The notes: generated by a model from the letters alone, not told the origin. Shown: positions 8,137 to 17,102, numbered from the stretch's first letter. The stretch is DNA of 52,478 bases from an uncultured Oscillospiraceae bacterium (GCA_900545655.1 UQZY01000010.1:1-52478); one strand, 5' to 3'. Translations and numbers: made by a program.

Positions 8137-9636
8137 TCAGTCGTTGATGTCGTTTTTGAGAATAACGTCATGGGAACCGCCCTCAACTATTGAGGTGGAT
8201 GATACGACTGTGAGTTTTGCTTTTTCACGGAGTTCGGGAATTGAAAGTGCTCCGCAGTTGCACATGGTCGAGCGTACCTTTGAAAGAGTGGTATATACAC
8301 CGTCCTTGAGAGAACCGGCATACGGTACGTATGAGTCAACGCCTTCTTCAAATGAAAGCTTGCCTGCACCGCCGAGGTCATAGCGCTGCCAGTTTCTTGC
8401 GCGGTTTGAGCCTTCACCCCAGTATTCTTTAACATAACGTCCGTTTATACGAACCTTTTGAGTCGGGGATTCGTCAAAACGTGAGAAGTAGCGTCCGAGC
8501 ATGAGGAAGTCTGCTCCCATCGCAAGAGCAAGGGTTATATGGTGGTCATGAACAATACCGCCGTCGGAGCAAACAGGAACATAAACTCCTGTTTCCTTGA
8601 AGTAACGGTCACGTTCTCTGCAGACGTCTATAAGGGCTGTTGCCTGTCCGCGACCGATTCCCTTTGTCTCACGTGTGATACATATGGAACCGCCGCCTAT
8701 GCCGACTTTAATGAAGTCTGCACCGCACTCTGCGAGGAAACGGAAGCCTTCGGCATCGACAACATTTCCTGCACCGATTTTTACGTCATCTCCGTAATGC
8801 TCACGAACCCATGCAATAGTGTTTTTCTGCCACTCGGAATATCCTTCCGATGAGTCGATGCAAAGAACATCCGCACCGGCTGAAAGGAGGGCGGGAACAC
8901 GCTCCGCATAGTCTCTCGTGTTTATTCCGGCACCGACGATATATGATTTATGCTCGTCGAGGAGCTCATATTTATTCTCTTTATGCGAATCATAGTCCTT
9001 GCGGAAAACAAGATAGGTGAGGTGATCGTTTTCATCAACAAGGGGGAGAGCGTTCAATTTGTTATCCCAGATGATATCATTTGCAATCTTAAGTGACGTT
9101 GTGTCGGGAGCAGTAACAAGCTTTTCACGCGGAGTCATAAACTCACGAACCTTTGTTGCAGGATCCATACGGCTTACACGGTAGTCACGGCTGCCTACTA
9201 TACCGAGAAGCTTTCCGTGAGCGGTTCCGTCATCCGTAACGGCAACAGTTGAATGTCCTGTCTTTTCCTTAAGTGCAAGGATATCGGAAAGAGTTGCGTC
9301 CGGTGTGATATTGCTTGTAGAGGTTATGAAACCTTTTTTATAGTTTTTAACCTTGGATACCATTGCCGCCTCATCTTCTATGGACTGTGAGCCGTAGATG
9401 AATGAAACGCCGCCTTCCTTTGCAAGTGCAATAGCCATAGTGTCATTTGAAACGGCCTGCATGATTGCGCTTACCATCGGTATATTCATTTTGATCTTCG
9501 GTTCTTCTCCGGCCTTGAATTTTACAAGGGGAGTGGAGAGGTCAACAGAAGACGGAATACACTCCGCCGATGAGTATCCCGGAACAAGTAAATATTCTCC
9601 GAAAGTACGGGAAGGTTCTTCGAAATAGTATGCCAT
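8137..9636 (-). CDS. guaB: IMP dehydrogenase
   Basis: 499 residues from the ATG at 9636, preceded by AAAGGAG; an ATG six codons upstream overlaps that site and is unlikely to be used. The enzyme oxidises IMP to XMP with NAD+, the committed step of guanine nucleotide synthesis. The TIM barrel is interrupted near residues 95-215 by a paired CBS (Bateman) module. The catalytic loop GGGSICITRETKGIGRGQ has the active Cys, followed by a flap with GEGSNRARNWQRYDLGG and VDSYVPYAGSL, where the Arg-Tyr dyad and E-G-V motif distinguish it from GMP reductase. It has its own promoter (9694-9721) and a downstream hairpin. Sequence is fairly divergent, as in many Clostridia. Confidence 0.9.
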   Translation of the reverse strand: MAYYFEEPSRTFGEYLLVPGYSSAECIPSSVDLSTPLVKFKAGEEPKIKMNIPMVSAIMQAVSNDTMAIALAKEGGVSFIYGSQSIEDEAAMVSKVKNYKKGFITSTSNITPDATLSDILALKEKTGHSTVAVTDDGTAHGKLLGIVGSRDYRVSRMDPATKVREFMTPREKLVTAPDTTSLKIANDIIWDNKLNALPLVDENDHLTYLVFRKDYDSHKENKYELLDEHKSYIVGAGINTRDYAERVPALLSAGADVLCIDSSEGYSEWQKNTIAWVREHYGDDVKIGAGNVVDAEGFRFLAECGADFIKVGIGGGSICITRETKGIGRGQATALIDVCRERDRYFKETGVYVPVCSDGGIVHDHHITLALAMGADFLMLGRYFSRFDESPTQKVRINGRYVKEYWGEGSNRARNWQRYDLGGAGKLSFEEGVDSYVPYAGSLKDGVYTTLSKVRSTMCNCGALSIPELREKAKLTVVSSTSIVEGGSHDVILKNDIND

Positions 9637-9693
9637 AGTAGTTCTCCTTTTCACTTATGTAATTTGTATATGCTTTCTGATTATTAGTAAAAT

Positions 9694-9721
9694 ATTATAG
9701 ATGAGTTGAAAAAAAAGTCAA
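9694..9721 (-). promoter_or_regulatory. Sigma-A-type promoter of guaB
   Basis: On the minus strand TTGACT (9721-9716), a 16-base spacer and TATAAT (9699-9694) lie about 60 bases upstream of the guaB start. No purine riboswitch fold was recognised in the short leader. Confidence 0.75.
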
Positions 9722-9777
9722 CACATAAAAGGTAAATAAAAAGCAAAACAAACGATATTTTTAAAGGGAAAATGTAA

Positions 9778-9807
9778 AAGAAAAAGGACGGTACAATACC
9801 GTCCTTT
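9778..9807 (-). terminator. Intrinsic terminator after the foldase/SCP2 operon
   Basis: Arms AAAGGACGGTA (9783-9793) and TACCGTCCTTT (9797-9807) form an 11-bp stem with a 3-base loop. On the minus strand a T-rich tract follows, just after the stop at 9813. Confidence 0.85.
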
Positions 9808-9812
9808 CACAG

Positions 9813-10430
9813 TTATTTTTTAGTTGCTTTCTTCGCGGAAGAAGCCTTTGCCGAAGCCTTCTTAGCGACAGTTTTCTTTTCAACTGCTTTTTTCTCTGCA
9901 GGCTTCTTTGCTGCCGTCTTTTTTTCAACTGCTTTCTTCTCTGCAGGTTTCTTTGCTGCCGTCTTTTTTTCAGCTGCTTTTTTCTCTGCAGACTTATTTG
10001 CCGCCGTCTTTTTTTCAGCTGCCTTTTTCTCTGCAGACTTATTTGCCGAAGTTTTTTTCTCGGCTGTTTTCTTTGCTGCGGGCTTTTTTGAAGTCTTTTT
10101 TTCAGGCTTCTTTACAAGGTTTGCAAGTGCCTGAGCATGCTCAATGTTTCCTTCAAGGTTTATAAGACCGCGGAAAACAGCATCTGTTGCGTCAGTCTTT
10201 CCGGTTACTATGCTAAGGAAGTTCTTTGCACTGGAGGTGAGGAGAACGGTGTGATCATAGTAATCATACGGTTCAACTGCAAAGACTCCGCCGATATTGG
10301 CAACATAAAAGATACCGCCGCAATCCTCGTCAGTGAGGTTTACCTGCATGGCAAGGTCATGTGGTAAAGAAGATGTGTCGAGTTTGCTCATCTTTTTTTT
10401 GATGTTTTCAAACTGTTCAATAAATGTCAT
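9813..10430 (-). CDS. SCP2-like sterol-carrier domain fused to a histone-H1-like Lys/Ala repeat tail
   Basis: 205 residues, starting after AGGGGGAAG. Residues ~1-105 resemble the SCP2 lipid-binding fold: an amphipathic start, a beta-sheet stretch (GGIFYVANIGGVFAVEPYDYYDH) and the family-like pattern VLLTSSAKNFLSIVTGK...AVFRGLINLEGNIEHAQALANL. From ~108 to the end the protein is almost only Lys, Ala, Glu, Thr and Pro, in 15-residue units such as SAEKKAAEKKTAANK and PAEKKAVEKKTAAKK, encoded by 45-base imperfect tandem repeats. Such tails occur in bacterial H1-like proteins and may bind DNA, RNA or acidic surfaces. It is the second gene of an operon with the foldase upstream. The SCP2 call is moderate and the function unknown. 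Confidence 0.65.
   Translation of the reverse strand: MTFIEQFENIKKKMSKLDTSSLPHDLAMQVNLTDEDCGGIFYVANIGGVFAVEPYDYYDHTVLLTSSAKNFLSIVTGKTDATDAVFRGLINLEGNIEHAQALANLVKKPEKKTSKKPAAKKTAEKKTSANKSAEKKAAEKKTAANKSAEKKAAEKKTAAKKPAEKKAVEKKTAAKKPAEKKAVEKKTVAKKASAKASSAKKATKK
9838..10095 (-). repeat. Tandem ~45-bp coding repeats of the Lys/Ala tail
   Basis: Imperfect units of about 45 bases encode the Lys/Ala-rich tail of the SCP2-like gene. The two middle copies (TCTGCAGACTTATTTGCCG on the plus strand, near 9989 and 10034) are nearly identical. The array is purely coding and may vary in copy number between strains. Confidence 0.75.
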
Positions 10431-10461
10431 AAAAATCTTCCCCCTAAGGTTTAATTCTCAA

Positions 10462-12264
10462 TCAGTTTTCAATGTCCTGTGCTTTCACTGCCTGAGACTT
10501 GGAACTGGAAGTCTCTTTTTGAGCATTGATTGCCGAAATCGTTTTTTCAGCGAACTTTTCAACTCTGTTCTTTACTCTTCCGGCAAAGAAGTTGTTGAGA
10601 GATGCGTCATATTTTTTGTCTTCTGTGATTGACTTAAAGAAAGCATCGTATTCTTCTTTTACAAGGTCTTCTTTTATCTGTGTCTGCCACTGAGTGGTGT
10701 CGGAGATCTTTGACATGTACATGATATGGGAACCGTATGTTGTGTCAATGATACCGTAATCTCCGATCTTACGTCCGTCTGCAAAACACCAGTCAAGGAA
10801 TTCTTTAACGTAGCTTGATGATTTTGTAACGTCCGCATAGAGTCCGCCGTTGTCGGATGAGCCCGGATCCTCTGAGAGTGTTCCCGCAAGCTCCGTGAAC
10901 TTATCCTCGGTTGCGCCGGCGTCGATCCACTCCTTAAGAGTCTTTTCCGCAAGAGCCTTAGCCTCTTCCTTGGTACGAAGCTGCTTTGTGGTCTTGTTGC
11001 CGTTGTCATCCGTTTCGTCTTCAGTGAGTTTGAAGAGAATATGACGTACACTTACGGGCTGCTTTGTGTCGTCCCTTGAAGGTACGGCAGTCATTATGAA
11101 AACGGTACAAGCAACCGAACCGTCTTCATTTTCGGTCTTTGCAAGATACTTGTCTCCAACCTTACGTCCGCTTTCAAAAGCCCATTTTGCGGCGTCTTCA
11201 CCGAAGTAGCTTGTAATGTTTTCCTTTGTGAGAGCGGAAGCGTCCGTTGCTTCGTCTCTGTCTTTGTATGCGTCTTTTTCATTGTCAGGAGCGTACTCGT
11301 AGGCGAGTGTTCCGAAGTTGTCGAGTGTTGCGGCATCATAGAACTTCTGGATGCTTTCAAGTATCTTTTCCTTTGACTCGTTTGTCTGCTTCTTAAGTTC
11401 TTCCTCCGTATAAGAGGTGCTGTCTGTGTTCTTCGCAGCCTCTGATGCGAGACGGAAAGCACGAAGATCTACAGTCTGGTAAGCAGAGGGATCTTTTTCG
11501 TAAGCTTCATTTATCTTTTCATCAGTGATAGAATTCTGAATATCCTCAAGCTTCTTTTTGTCAAACTTGTCAATGATTGCATACTCTTCAAGCATTCTGC
11601 GAAGGAGCTTTTCATTGAGTCCGCGATTATAGTTGCTAAGAAGATATGCGTTAAGGGAGTAGTTGTTGTCGGATGCGGTCTTGCGAAGCTCCTCAATCTG
11701 CTTGTTAACGCTTTCCTTATCATCATCGTCAAGCTTGTAGCCTGCGTCGATGGCAGCCTTATAAATGGCCTTTATCTGCTTTATCTGATTTATGGTAGTG
11801 CTTTCAAAGAAGTCTGCCCATGTTGGCTTTTCACCGTACTTATCCTTGTCGATGTCATCACCGGTATACTCCTGGCTTTTCGGTGTTTTCATGTAGTTGA
11901 AGCCGCCTGTGTACATGGCTCCGACACCTTCGCCGTAGTAAGAATCATACTGATATGCCGTATTTACGTAATTGTTGTAAATAGCTTTGTAATAGTACTC
12001 GTACTCGGCGATGGAAATCTTTGAACCGTCGGCGAGCTTAACAGCAGTAAATGTTCTCTGGGGAACTCCGAAGTAGTAGAGGAGTCCTAAAACCAGTGCA
12101 AGAACCACAATAACTACAGGCACAATGATTTTTGCACGTTTTTTTGAAGCAGGCTCCTTTGCCTTCTTCTCTTTCTTTTCCGTTTGTGTCTGGGCTGCTT
12201 TTTCGATTCGTGCCTTACGCTCCTCACGAGCAATTTCAGCACTGGTCTTTTTTTCGTTGTCCAT
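10462..12264 (-). CDS. Membrane-anchored parvulin-type peptidyl-prolyl isomerase (PrsA/SurA-like foldase)
   Basis: 600 residues after a strong AGGAGGATAC. A charged cytoplasmic N-terminus (~1-46) precedes one transmembrane helix (~47-67, IIVPVVIVVLALVLGLLYY) without a lipobox, so it is anchored as a signal-anchor protein rather than a PrsA lipoprotein. A long helical SurA-N-like region follows. Near residues 400-520 comes the rotamase domain: PVSVRHILFKL, a charged insert, FTELAGTLSEDPGSSDNGG and YGSHIMYM match the parvulin pattern. It probably assists folding of secreted proteins outside the membrane. The SCP2-like gene follows in the same transcript; a TTGTAA/TATTAT promoter lies upstream. 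Confidence 0.85.
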   Translation of the reverse strand: MDNEKKTSAEIAREERKARIEKAAQTQTEKKEKKAKEPASKKRAKIIVPVVIVVLALVLGLLYYFGVPQRTFTAVKLADGSKISIAEYEYYYKAIYNNYVNTAYQYDSYYGEGVGAMYTGGFNYMKTPKSQEYTGDDIDKDKYGEKPTWADFFESTTINQIKQIKAIYKAAIDAGYKLDDDDKESVNKQIEELRKTASDNNYSLNAYLLSNYNRGLNEKLLRRMLEEYAIIDKFDKKKLEDIQNSITDEKINEAYEKDPSAYQTVDLRAFRLASEAAKNTDSTSYTEEELKKQTNESKEKILESIQKFYDAATLDNFGTLAYEYAPDNEKDAYKDRDEATDASALTKENITSYFGEDAAKWAFESGRKVGDKYLAKTENEDGSVACTVFIMTAVPSRDDTKQPVSVRHILFKLTEDETDDNGNKTTKQLRTKEEAKALAEKTLKEWIDAGATEDKFTELAGTLSEDPGSSDNGGLYADVTKSSSYVKEFLDWCFADGRKIGDYGIIDTTYGSHIMYMSKISDTTQWQTQIKEDLVKEEYDAFFKSITEDKKYDASLNNFFAGRVKNRVEKFAEKTISAINAQKETSSSKSQAVKAQDIEN

Positions 12265-12329
12265 GGATATGTATCCTCCTGTTAGTTAGCATTTGCAGAA
12301 TAGATATAAAAGATAAAATTATCTTTACT

Positions 12330-12358
12330 ATAATAACACCTGAAGTGTTTTATTACAA
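12330..12358 (-). promoter_or_regulatory. Probable promoter of the parvulin foldase operon
   Basis: Minus strand TTGTAA (12358-12353), 17-base spacer, TATTAT (12335-12330), about 65 bases before the foldase ATG. Confidence 0.5.
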
Positions 12359-12369
12359 TGAAAATATGA

Positions 12370-13053
12370 TTATTTTTTTCGCAATGTATCCTTTTTTATG
12401 ATTGTGTAATTTCCCGACGAGGTCATACTTAGAAAGAGAATGTCCTTTTTGTCAAGGTTCTTTTTTTTCATGAACTTTTCAAAGCTTTTTTCCGTAAGAT
12501 CACATTCCGGGAGATTGTTTTTAATTATAACTCCGTCATCTATCACGGTTACCGGTATAGTGTCATTTTCAACTTCGATTTTAAGGTCCTCGGGAGTAAC
12601 CGGACGCTTGCCCGGCTTCGGCATCACGCTGATAGTTCCGTCGGTTTCCGCAATGGCATATTGTACTTCTGAGATGTCGAAGATATCCTTTTTACGAAGT
12701 TCCTCAAGGACATCCTCCATAGAATAGCGCAGTCTTTTAAGCTGACCCTGGTCTACAACGCCGTCACGTATGATTATTATCGCGCTCCCCTGTAAAAGGT
12801 TTCTGAAGTGGACGCTTTTTATGTTCAGAAGAGAGATGAGAAGCTCGAACAGAATAAGTGTTGCAAGGGGAACGAGTATCGTTTTTATACTCCTGTTCGT
12901 CTCCTGAATGGGAAGGGCTGCAATCTCCGAAACGAGCAGGGTTATAACAAGCTCCGACGGTTGAAGCTCTCCTATCTGTCTTTTCCCCATAACACGAAGA
13001 GAAATGACAACTATGGTGTAAAGCAACACGGTTTTAAAAATAAGTGACAGCAA
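12370..13053 (-). CDS. DUF421 (YetF/YrbG-type) membrane protein
   Basis: About 227 residues if translation begins at TTG 13053, nine bases after GGTGG; this gives the family's usual N-terminus, whereas the first in-frame ATG (13146) adds 31 residues from AT-rich DNA. Three membrane segments occupy ~1-80, with the DUF421 hallmark RVMGKRQIGELQPSELVITLL. The cytoplasmic part contains IIIRDGVVDQGQLKRLRYSMEDVLEELR and FDISEVQYAIAETDG, the typical YetF domain. DUF421 proteins are common in endospore-formers; their function is not settled. The gene stands alone, divergent from the germination operon, and is separated from the foldase gene by that gene's promoter. Confidence 0.85.
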   Translation of the reverse strand: MLSLIFKTVLLYTIVVISLRVMGKRQIGELQPSELVITLLVSEIAALPIQETNRSIKTILVPLATLILFELLISLLNIKSVHFRNLLQGSAIIIIRDGVVDQGQLKRLRYSMEDVLEELRKKDIFDISEVQYAIAETDGTISVMPKPGKRPVTPEDLKIEVENDTIPVTVIDDGVIIKNNLPECDLTEKSFEKFMKKKNLDKKDILFLSMTSSGNYTIIKKDTLRKK

Positions 13054-13205
13054 GCACAAAACCCACCTTTTACAATAAGCTTTTTCTCTTAAAAAAATCT
13101 TTAAGCCAAGCGTTAAGAATACAAAAAAATGAAAACATATGAGCAAGTTATGAAAATAGTTTTACCGCCGCGGAAGTTAAAATACATAAAATGCCCGGAA
13201 GGAGT

Positions 13206-13234
13206 GAATATTAATTCAGAAAAGGTGTTTTATA
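13206..13234 (+). promoter_or_regulatory. Possible forespore (sigma-G-like) promoter of the germination operon
   Basis: GAATA (13206-13210), a 17-base spacer and TTTTATA (13228-13234) partly fit the sigma-G pattern (GAATA-like -35, CATNNTA -10). No good sigma-A promoter is visible before gerA, and GerA operons are normally forespore-expressed. The -10 match is weak. Confidence 0.3.
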
Positions 13235-13262
13235 AATCTTACAGAAAAGGTCAAAGCGGTGA

Positions 13263-14753
13263 TTGAAAATGGGGATTTTTGCGGATGTTCCTATGCCTGT
13301 GCCGGAGATACCTATTGACAGGAATACAGACGTAAACAAAGGAATAATAGAAGGTCTTACGGGCAAAAGCGCGGATATCATCCTTCACGAATTTGAGTCT
13401 TCGGGTATAAAAATGCTGGGATTTATGTGTGACGGTATGTGTGATAGGCTCATAGTATCGGAAAGTATCCTGAAGCCGCTCAAAAGCTATGAGAGAAGAT
13501 ACGAGGGAGATGTGCTGAGTGATGTGAAAAAATTCCTCGTTACCGAGACGGATATGAAGGAAATCTCTACCGTAAACTCTGCGATTGAAGGGGCGATGGG
13601 TGGATTTTTTGTCCTTTTTATTGAGGGCTCCGAAACTGCTATAGCCTTTTCCGTTCAGGGCTTTTCGGTGAGATCCGTTGACGAGCCGGGAAGTGAAGCT
13701 CAGGAGAGAGGGGCACGAGAGGGCTTTGTCGAAAATTTTAAAATAAACATGACTATGATTAGACGACGCCTGAGAAGCGCAGATGTCAGATTCAAACTGA
13801 AAACGGTCGGTGTTACGGGAAATAATCGGGTATGCATCTGCTTCATAGACGGACGTGTCAGTGAAGAACTTTTGCAGGATGTTGAAAAAAGAATAGAAAA
13901 TGCGGTGTTTGACAATGTACTTGAATCCGGTTATCTTCAGCCGTTTCTCGACACTGACAGACCGTCCGTCTTCTCAGGCGTCGGAATAACGGAGCGCCCG
14001 GATGTGATGTGTGCAAAGCTTGCCGAAGGCAAGGTGGGAATAATAGTTGACGGCACTCCGTTTGCCCTCTACGTGCCGCATATTTTTGTGGAAAATCTAC
14101 ATTCCATGGATGATTATTCAAACAGACCGTTTTATACGACATTCATACGTATGCTTAAAATTGCATCGTTTATCATAAGCGTTGCATTGCCGGGGCTTTA
14201 TGTCGGAATCGCTATCTTTCATCAGGAGCTTTTCCCGGAGGATTTGCTTTACAGTATTGTAAGCTCTGAACTCAGAACTCCGTTTCCGATAATGCTTGAG
14301 GCCATTATAATTCACCTTATTTTTGAAATAATGCGTGAGGCGGGACTGCGGATGCCGAAGACGGTTGGGCATGCCGTATCAATAGTCGGGGCACTTGTCA
14401 TAGGGGACGCGGCGGTGACCGCGGGGCTTATTGCGGCTCCGATGCTTATAGTAGTCGCGCTCACCGCGATAAGCTCATTTGTCATACCGAGCTTATACAA
14501 TTCCGTTGCGGTTTTAAGGCTTACCTTTATTCTGCTCGGAGGGACCATGGGGATTTACGGAATTTTTCTGGGGCTTATAGTGCTTGCGGTAAATATGACG
14601 GCAATAGATCCTTACGGAGTACCGTATACATCACCGATTGCACCGGTTATTTTGCCCGCAATGCGTGATGTTGTTTTTCGTCAGGGCTGGAAGCGTATGA
14701 GTAAAAAGCTTCAGGTAAATAAAACGCTTAAAAAGGAGTCGCTTAATGATTAA
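13263..14753 (+). CDS. Spore germinant receptor subunit A (GerA family)
   Basis: About 496 residues from TTG 13263, or 494 from ATG 13269; an in-frame stop directly upstream rules out a longer form, and the ribosome binding site is weak. An N-terminal soluble region (~1-280, containing KSADIILHEF and VDEPGSEAQERGAREGF) precedes about five transmembrane helices. FPIMLEAIIIHLIFEIMREA and AALIGDAAV-like VGALVIGDAAVTAGL are hallmark GerAA sequences. GerA proteins sit in the spore inner membrane and sense nutrients together with B and C subunits, triggering germination. gerB follows with an eight-base overlap, so expression is coupled. Germinant unknown. Confidence 0.92.
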   Translation: MKMGIFADVPMPVPEIPIDRNTDVNKGIIEGLTGKSADIILHEFESSGIKMLGFMCDGMCDRLIVSESILKPLKSYERRYEGDVLSDVKKFLVTETDMKEISTVNSAIEGAMGGFFVLFIEGSETAIAFSVQGFSVRSVDEPGSEAQERGAREGFVENFKINMTMIRRRLRSADVRFKLKTVGVTGNNRVCICFIDGRVSEELLQDVEKRIENAVFDNVLESGYLQPFLDTDRPSVFSGVGITERPDVMCAKLAEGKVGIIVDGTPFALYVPHIFVENLHSMDDYSNRPFYTTFIRMLKIASFIISVALPGLYVGIAIFHQELFPEDLLYSIVSSELRTPFPIMLEAIIIHLIFEIMREAGLRMPKTVGHAVSIVGALVIGDAAVTAGLIAAPMLIVVALTAISSFVIPSLYNSVAVLRLTFILLGGTMGIYGIFLGLIVLAVNMTAIDPYGVPYTSPIAPVILPAMRDVVFRQGWKRMSKKLQVNKTLKKESLND

Positions 14754-15834
14754 GACGGGTACGGACAAGATTACCGTGTCGGAGATGTTTATAATTATGG
14801 TGATGAGCAGACTTATCGTCACCTTGCTCTATATTCCCGGTGCGGCTAAAAAGCTGGATGTCACCGATTTGATAATTCAGATTCTGTTTGCGTCTGTTAT
14901 TCTTATGATTTTTGCATTGCCTGCGTATTTTTTCATAAAAGACGGTAATAACAACGGATTCTTTGAGAGATGCGGCAGTATCTCGCCGAGTCTTTCAAAG
15001 CTCTGTGCTTGCTTTGTCTTCTTCTCATTCATATTTCTCGGACTTCGAGTGATAATGCGGTTTGAGATATTTACGACAACGGTTATTTTTCCGCAGTCAA
15101 ACCTGAAATTTTTTCTTATCATTCTGCTGCTTGCGTGCCTTTACTGTGTTCTTCTCGGTCTGGATGTGCTGGGAAGAACTGCGGAAATATTTTTTTCGGT
15201 GGTAATTCTCAGTATTGTTTTTGTTATTGCGGTCACCATGCCGAGAATGAGGTTTACAAATTTCACGCCGGTATTCAGCGACGGAATTGCACAGCCGTTC
15301 ATAGCTTCATTTTATTCCGTATCCGTATCGGTCGAGCTGTTTTACCCTGTCCTTATGAAGGATAAGCTTTACGGTAAAAGAACCGCTCTTATTTTTCCGT
15401 GGATTGTCTCTGTGTTTTTATTCATTTCGCTCATTGCCTTTTTTCAGGCCGGAGTACTCGGAAACTATGCGATGACGCAGCTTTTTCCTTTTTTTACGTT
15501 TACATCTATGAGCTCTCTCGGTTTTATTGAAAGGCTTGACGCTCTTTTGACCGCGGTTTGGATTGTCTGCGAATTTGTAAAGATAAGTATGTATATATTC
15601 ATTTGCGGGAAATGCGTGAATACGGTTTTTCCGAGGACAAGCAGAAACACGGGACTTTTCGCGGTGACAGCCGTGCTTGCCGGCATAACATTGGCCTTAA
15701 AGGAAAGCTACAGAGTACGGGGGCTGCTTGCGAACATAACGGTATCGACGGTGATTTTCTCGGTTATAGTTGTCCTTATGCCGCTGATTGTCCTGATAAT
15801 TGAGAAGAAAAAGGCGGGTAAGGGGGAGATGTGA
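14746..15834 (+). CDS. Spore germinant receptor subunit B (GerB family, APC-like)
   Basis: 362 residues with about ten membrane segments, the usual length of GerAB-type proteins, which have an amino-acid-transporter (APC) fold and probably carry the germinant-binding pocket. The N-terminus (ITVSEMFIIMVMSRLIVTLLYIPG) matches the family start. The ATG overlaps the end of gerA by eight bases, preceded by AAAAAGGAG within gerA, and the stop lies two bases before the gerC ATG, so all three subunits are translationally coupled. Recognition rests on topology and operon position more than on single residues. Confidence 0.88.
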   Translation: MIKTGTDKITVSEMFIIMVMSRLIVTLLYIPGAAKKLDVTDLIIQILFASVILMIFALPAYFFIKDGNNNGFFERCGSISPSLSKLCACFVFFSFIFLGLRVIMRFEIFTTTVIFPQSNLKFFLIILLLACLYCVLLGLDVLGRTAEIFFSVVILSIVFVIAVTMPRMRFTNFTPVFSDGIAQPFIASFYSVSVSVELFYPVLMKDKLYGKRTALIFPWIVSVFLFISLIAFFQAGVLGNYAMTQLFPFFTFTSMSSLGFIERLDALLTAVWIVCEFVKISMYIFICGKCVNTVFPRTSRNTGLFAVTAVLAGITLALKESYRVRGLLANITVSTVIFSVIVVLMPLIVLIIEKKKAGKGEM

Positions 15835-15835
15835 T

Positions 15836-16984
15836 ATGTCAAAAAGGTTCAGAATATTCATAAGCGTGGTACTGATTCTGATAACGCTTCTATCCTTCAA
15901 AGGCTTTCCGTATGCGGCGTATGACGTGAAAAATACAACGGTTATTCAGGGCGTCGGGATTGACTATGATGAGAAAGAAGGCTTTATTCTTACGGTTGAA
16001 ATTTTCGACGCGTCACAGTCCTCCGGTGTGGATGAGGTAAGCAGCGGAAATCTCACAAAGGTCATAACCGTAAAGGGTGAGGATATATCCTCTGCCATGG
16101 ATGAGCTAACACTGAAGATAGGAAAAACGCTCATCTACTCGCAAAAACGTGTAGTCGTTATAAGCAAAGATGCTCTTTCTCAGGGTGTTACCAATGTTAT
16201 GGACTTTTTTGTGCGCGATTATAAAACACGGTCAAGCGTCCTTGTTGCCGCAACCGTCAACTGTACTGCCGCAGACGTAATGAGCGCAAACGAGGGCAAT
16301 GTATCCTTTCCGGCACGCGAGCTTCAGGAGCTTTTGAAATCCGGCAAAATAAACGGGTATACTACCGAAGTGGATTTTGCCACGCTTACCGAGCTTACAA
16401 AAGATAAATACACAAGCGCATATCTTCCCGTGTTTGATATACAGCATTCCGGCAAAGACACCTTTGCGGCTCTTTCCGGCTTTCTCGTCCTTTCGGACGA
16501 AAAGCCGAAGGGTGTCTTATCCCTCGAAGAAGGACGCGGCTTTCTCTTTCTGTGTGATGCTGTCAGCAGCGGTACTGTCAGCATAAAGAATGAAAATCTC
16601 GGATTTTCATCTCTCAGAATTGTCAGTAACGACACCCGCGTCGGCGTCTCCGCCGACGCAGAGCCGCACTTTGTTGTAAACATTGATTGTACAATGGATA
16701 TAATGGAAATGAAGACGGAAAACGATATCTTCATTGATGAGGGAAATTCGGGCATAATTGCAAAAAACGCGGAGGAATACATCGAAAAAATCACTCGTGA
16801 CACGTTGAAAAAATGCCTTGATGACTGGAACTGCGACATCTTCGGCTTCGGAAGAAGGCTGTGGATACTTTATCCGTCGTATTGCAGGAGGACTCTTGAT
16901 ACAAAGGAGAAGGCGATAACCTCCGACTTGGTTGACGTAAATGCTCATGTTTTTATAAGAAGAGTCGGGCAGGGAAACGTATAA
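15836..16984 (+). CDS. Spore germinant receptor subunit C (Ger(x)C family) lacking the lipobox cysteine
   Basis: 382 residues from the ATG at 15836, eight bases after GGGGGAG. Order and sequence (VIQGVGIDYDEKEGFILTVEIF near the N-terminus; LKSGKINGYT and a C-terminal domain with NCDIFGFGR) identify GerC. Characterised GerC proteins are lipoproteins with a lipobox ending in Gly-Cys right after the hydrophobic signal, often followed by Trp-Asp. Here the segment runs LITLLSFKGFPYAAYDVKN, with no cysteine at all near the signal sequence; PYAA could be a signal peptidase I site, or the helix may remain as an anchor. Last gene of the operon. Confidence 0.88.
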   Translation: MSKRFRIFISVVLILITLLSFKGFPYAAYDVKNTTVIQGVGIDYDEKEGFILTVEIFDASQSSGVDEVSSGNLTKVITVKGEDISSAMDELTLKIGKTLIYSQKRVVVISKDALSQGVTNVMDFFVRDYKTRSSVLVAATVNCTAADVMSANEGNVSFPARELQELLKSGKINGYTTEVDFATLTELTKDKYTSAYLPVFDIQHSGKDTFAALSGFLVLSDEKPKGVLSLEEGRGFLFLCDAVSSGTVSIKNENLGFSSLRIVSNDTRVGVSADAEPHFVVNIDCTMDIMEMKTENDIFIDEGNSGIIAKNAEEYIEKITRDTLKKCLDDWNCDIFGFGRRLWILYPSYCRRTLDTKEKAITSDLVDVNAHVFIRRVGQGNV

Positions 16985-17020
16985 AATGCAAGATTAAAAA
17001 TCAAATATTGCAAAATAGTG

Positions 17021-17049
17021 TTGCAAAAAGAATTGCTTTGTATTATATT
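17021..17049 (+). promoter_or_regulatory. Promoter of the aminotransferase gene
   Basis: TTGCAA (17021-17026), 17-base spacer and TATATT (17044-17049), about 50 bases before the ATG at 17103. A small TTGCG...CGCAG dyad follows in the leader. Confidence 0.65.
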
Positions 17050-17102
17050 AGTTGCGTTGCATATGGCGCAGCATCAATTATTTTTCTGGGGGCCTGTTCA
17101 TA

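Noticed and set aside
9989..10079. Regular repeats considered as a CRISPR array
   Set aside because: The units are contiguous and coding, with no unique spacers; there are no cas genes in the window.
9908..10165. Plus-strand ORF with Phe/Leu/Ser repeats opposite the SCP2-like gene
   Set aside because: It is the antisense of the Lys/Ala-rich repeats, has no ribosome binding site, and its composition follows mechanically from the real gene.
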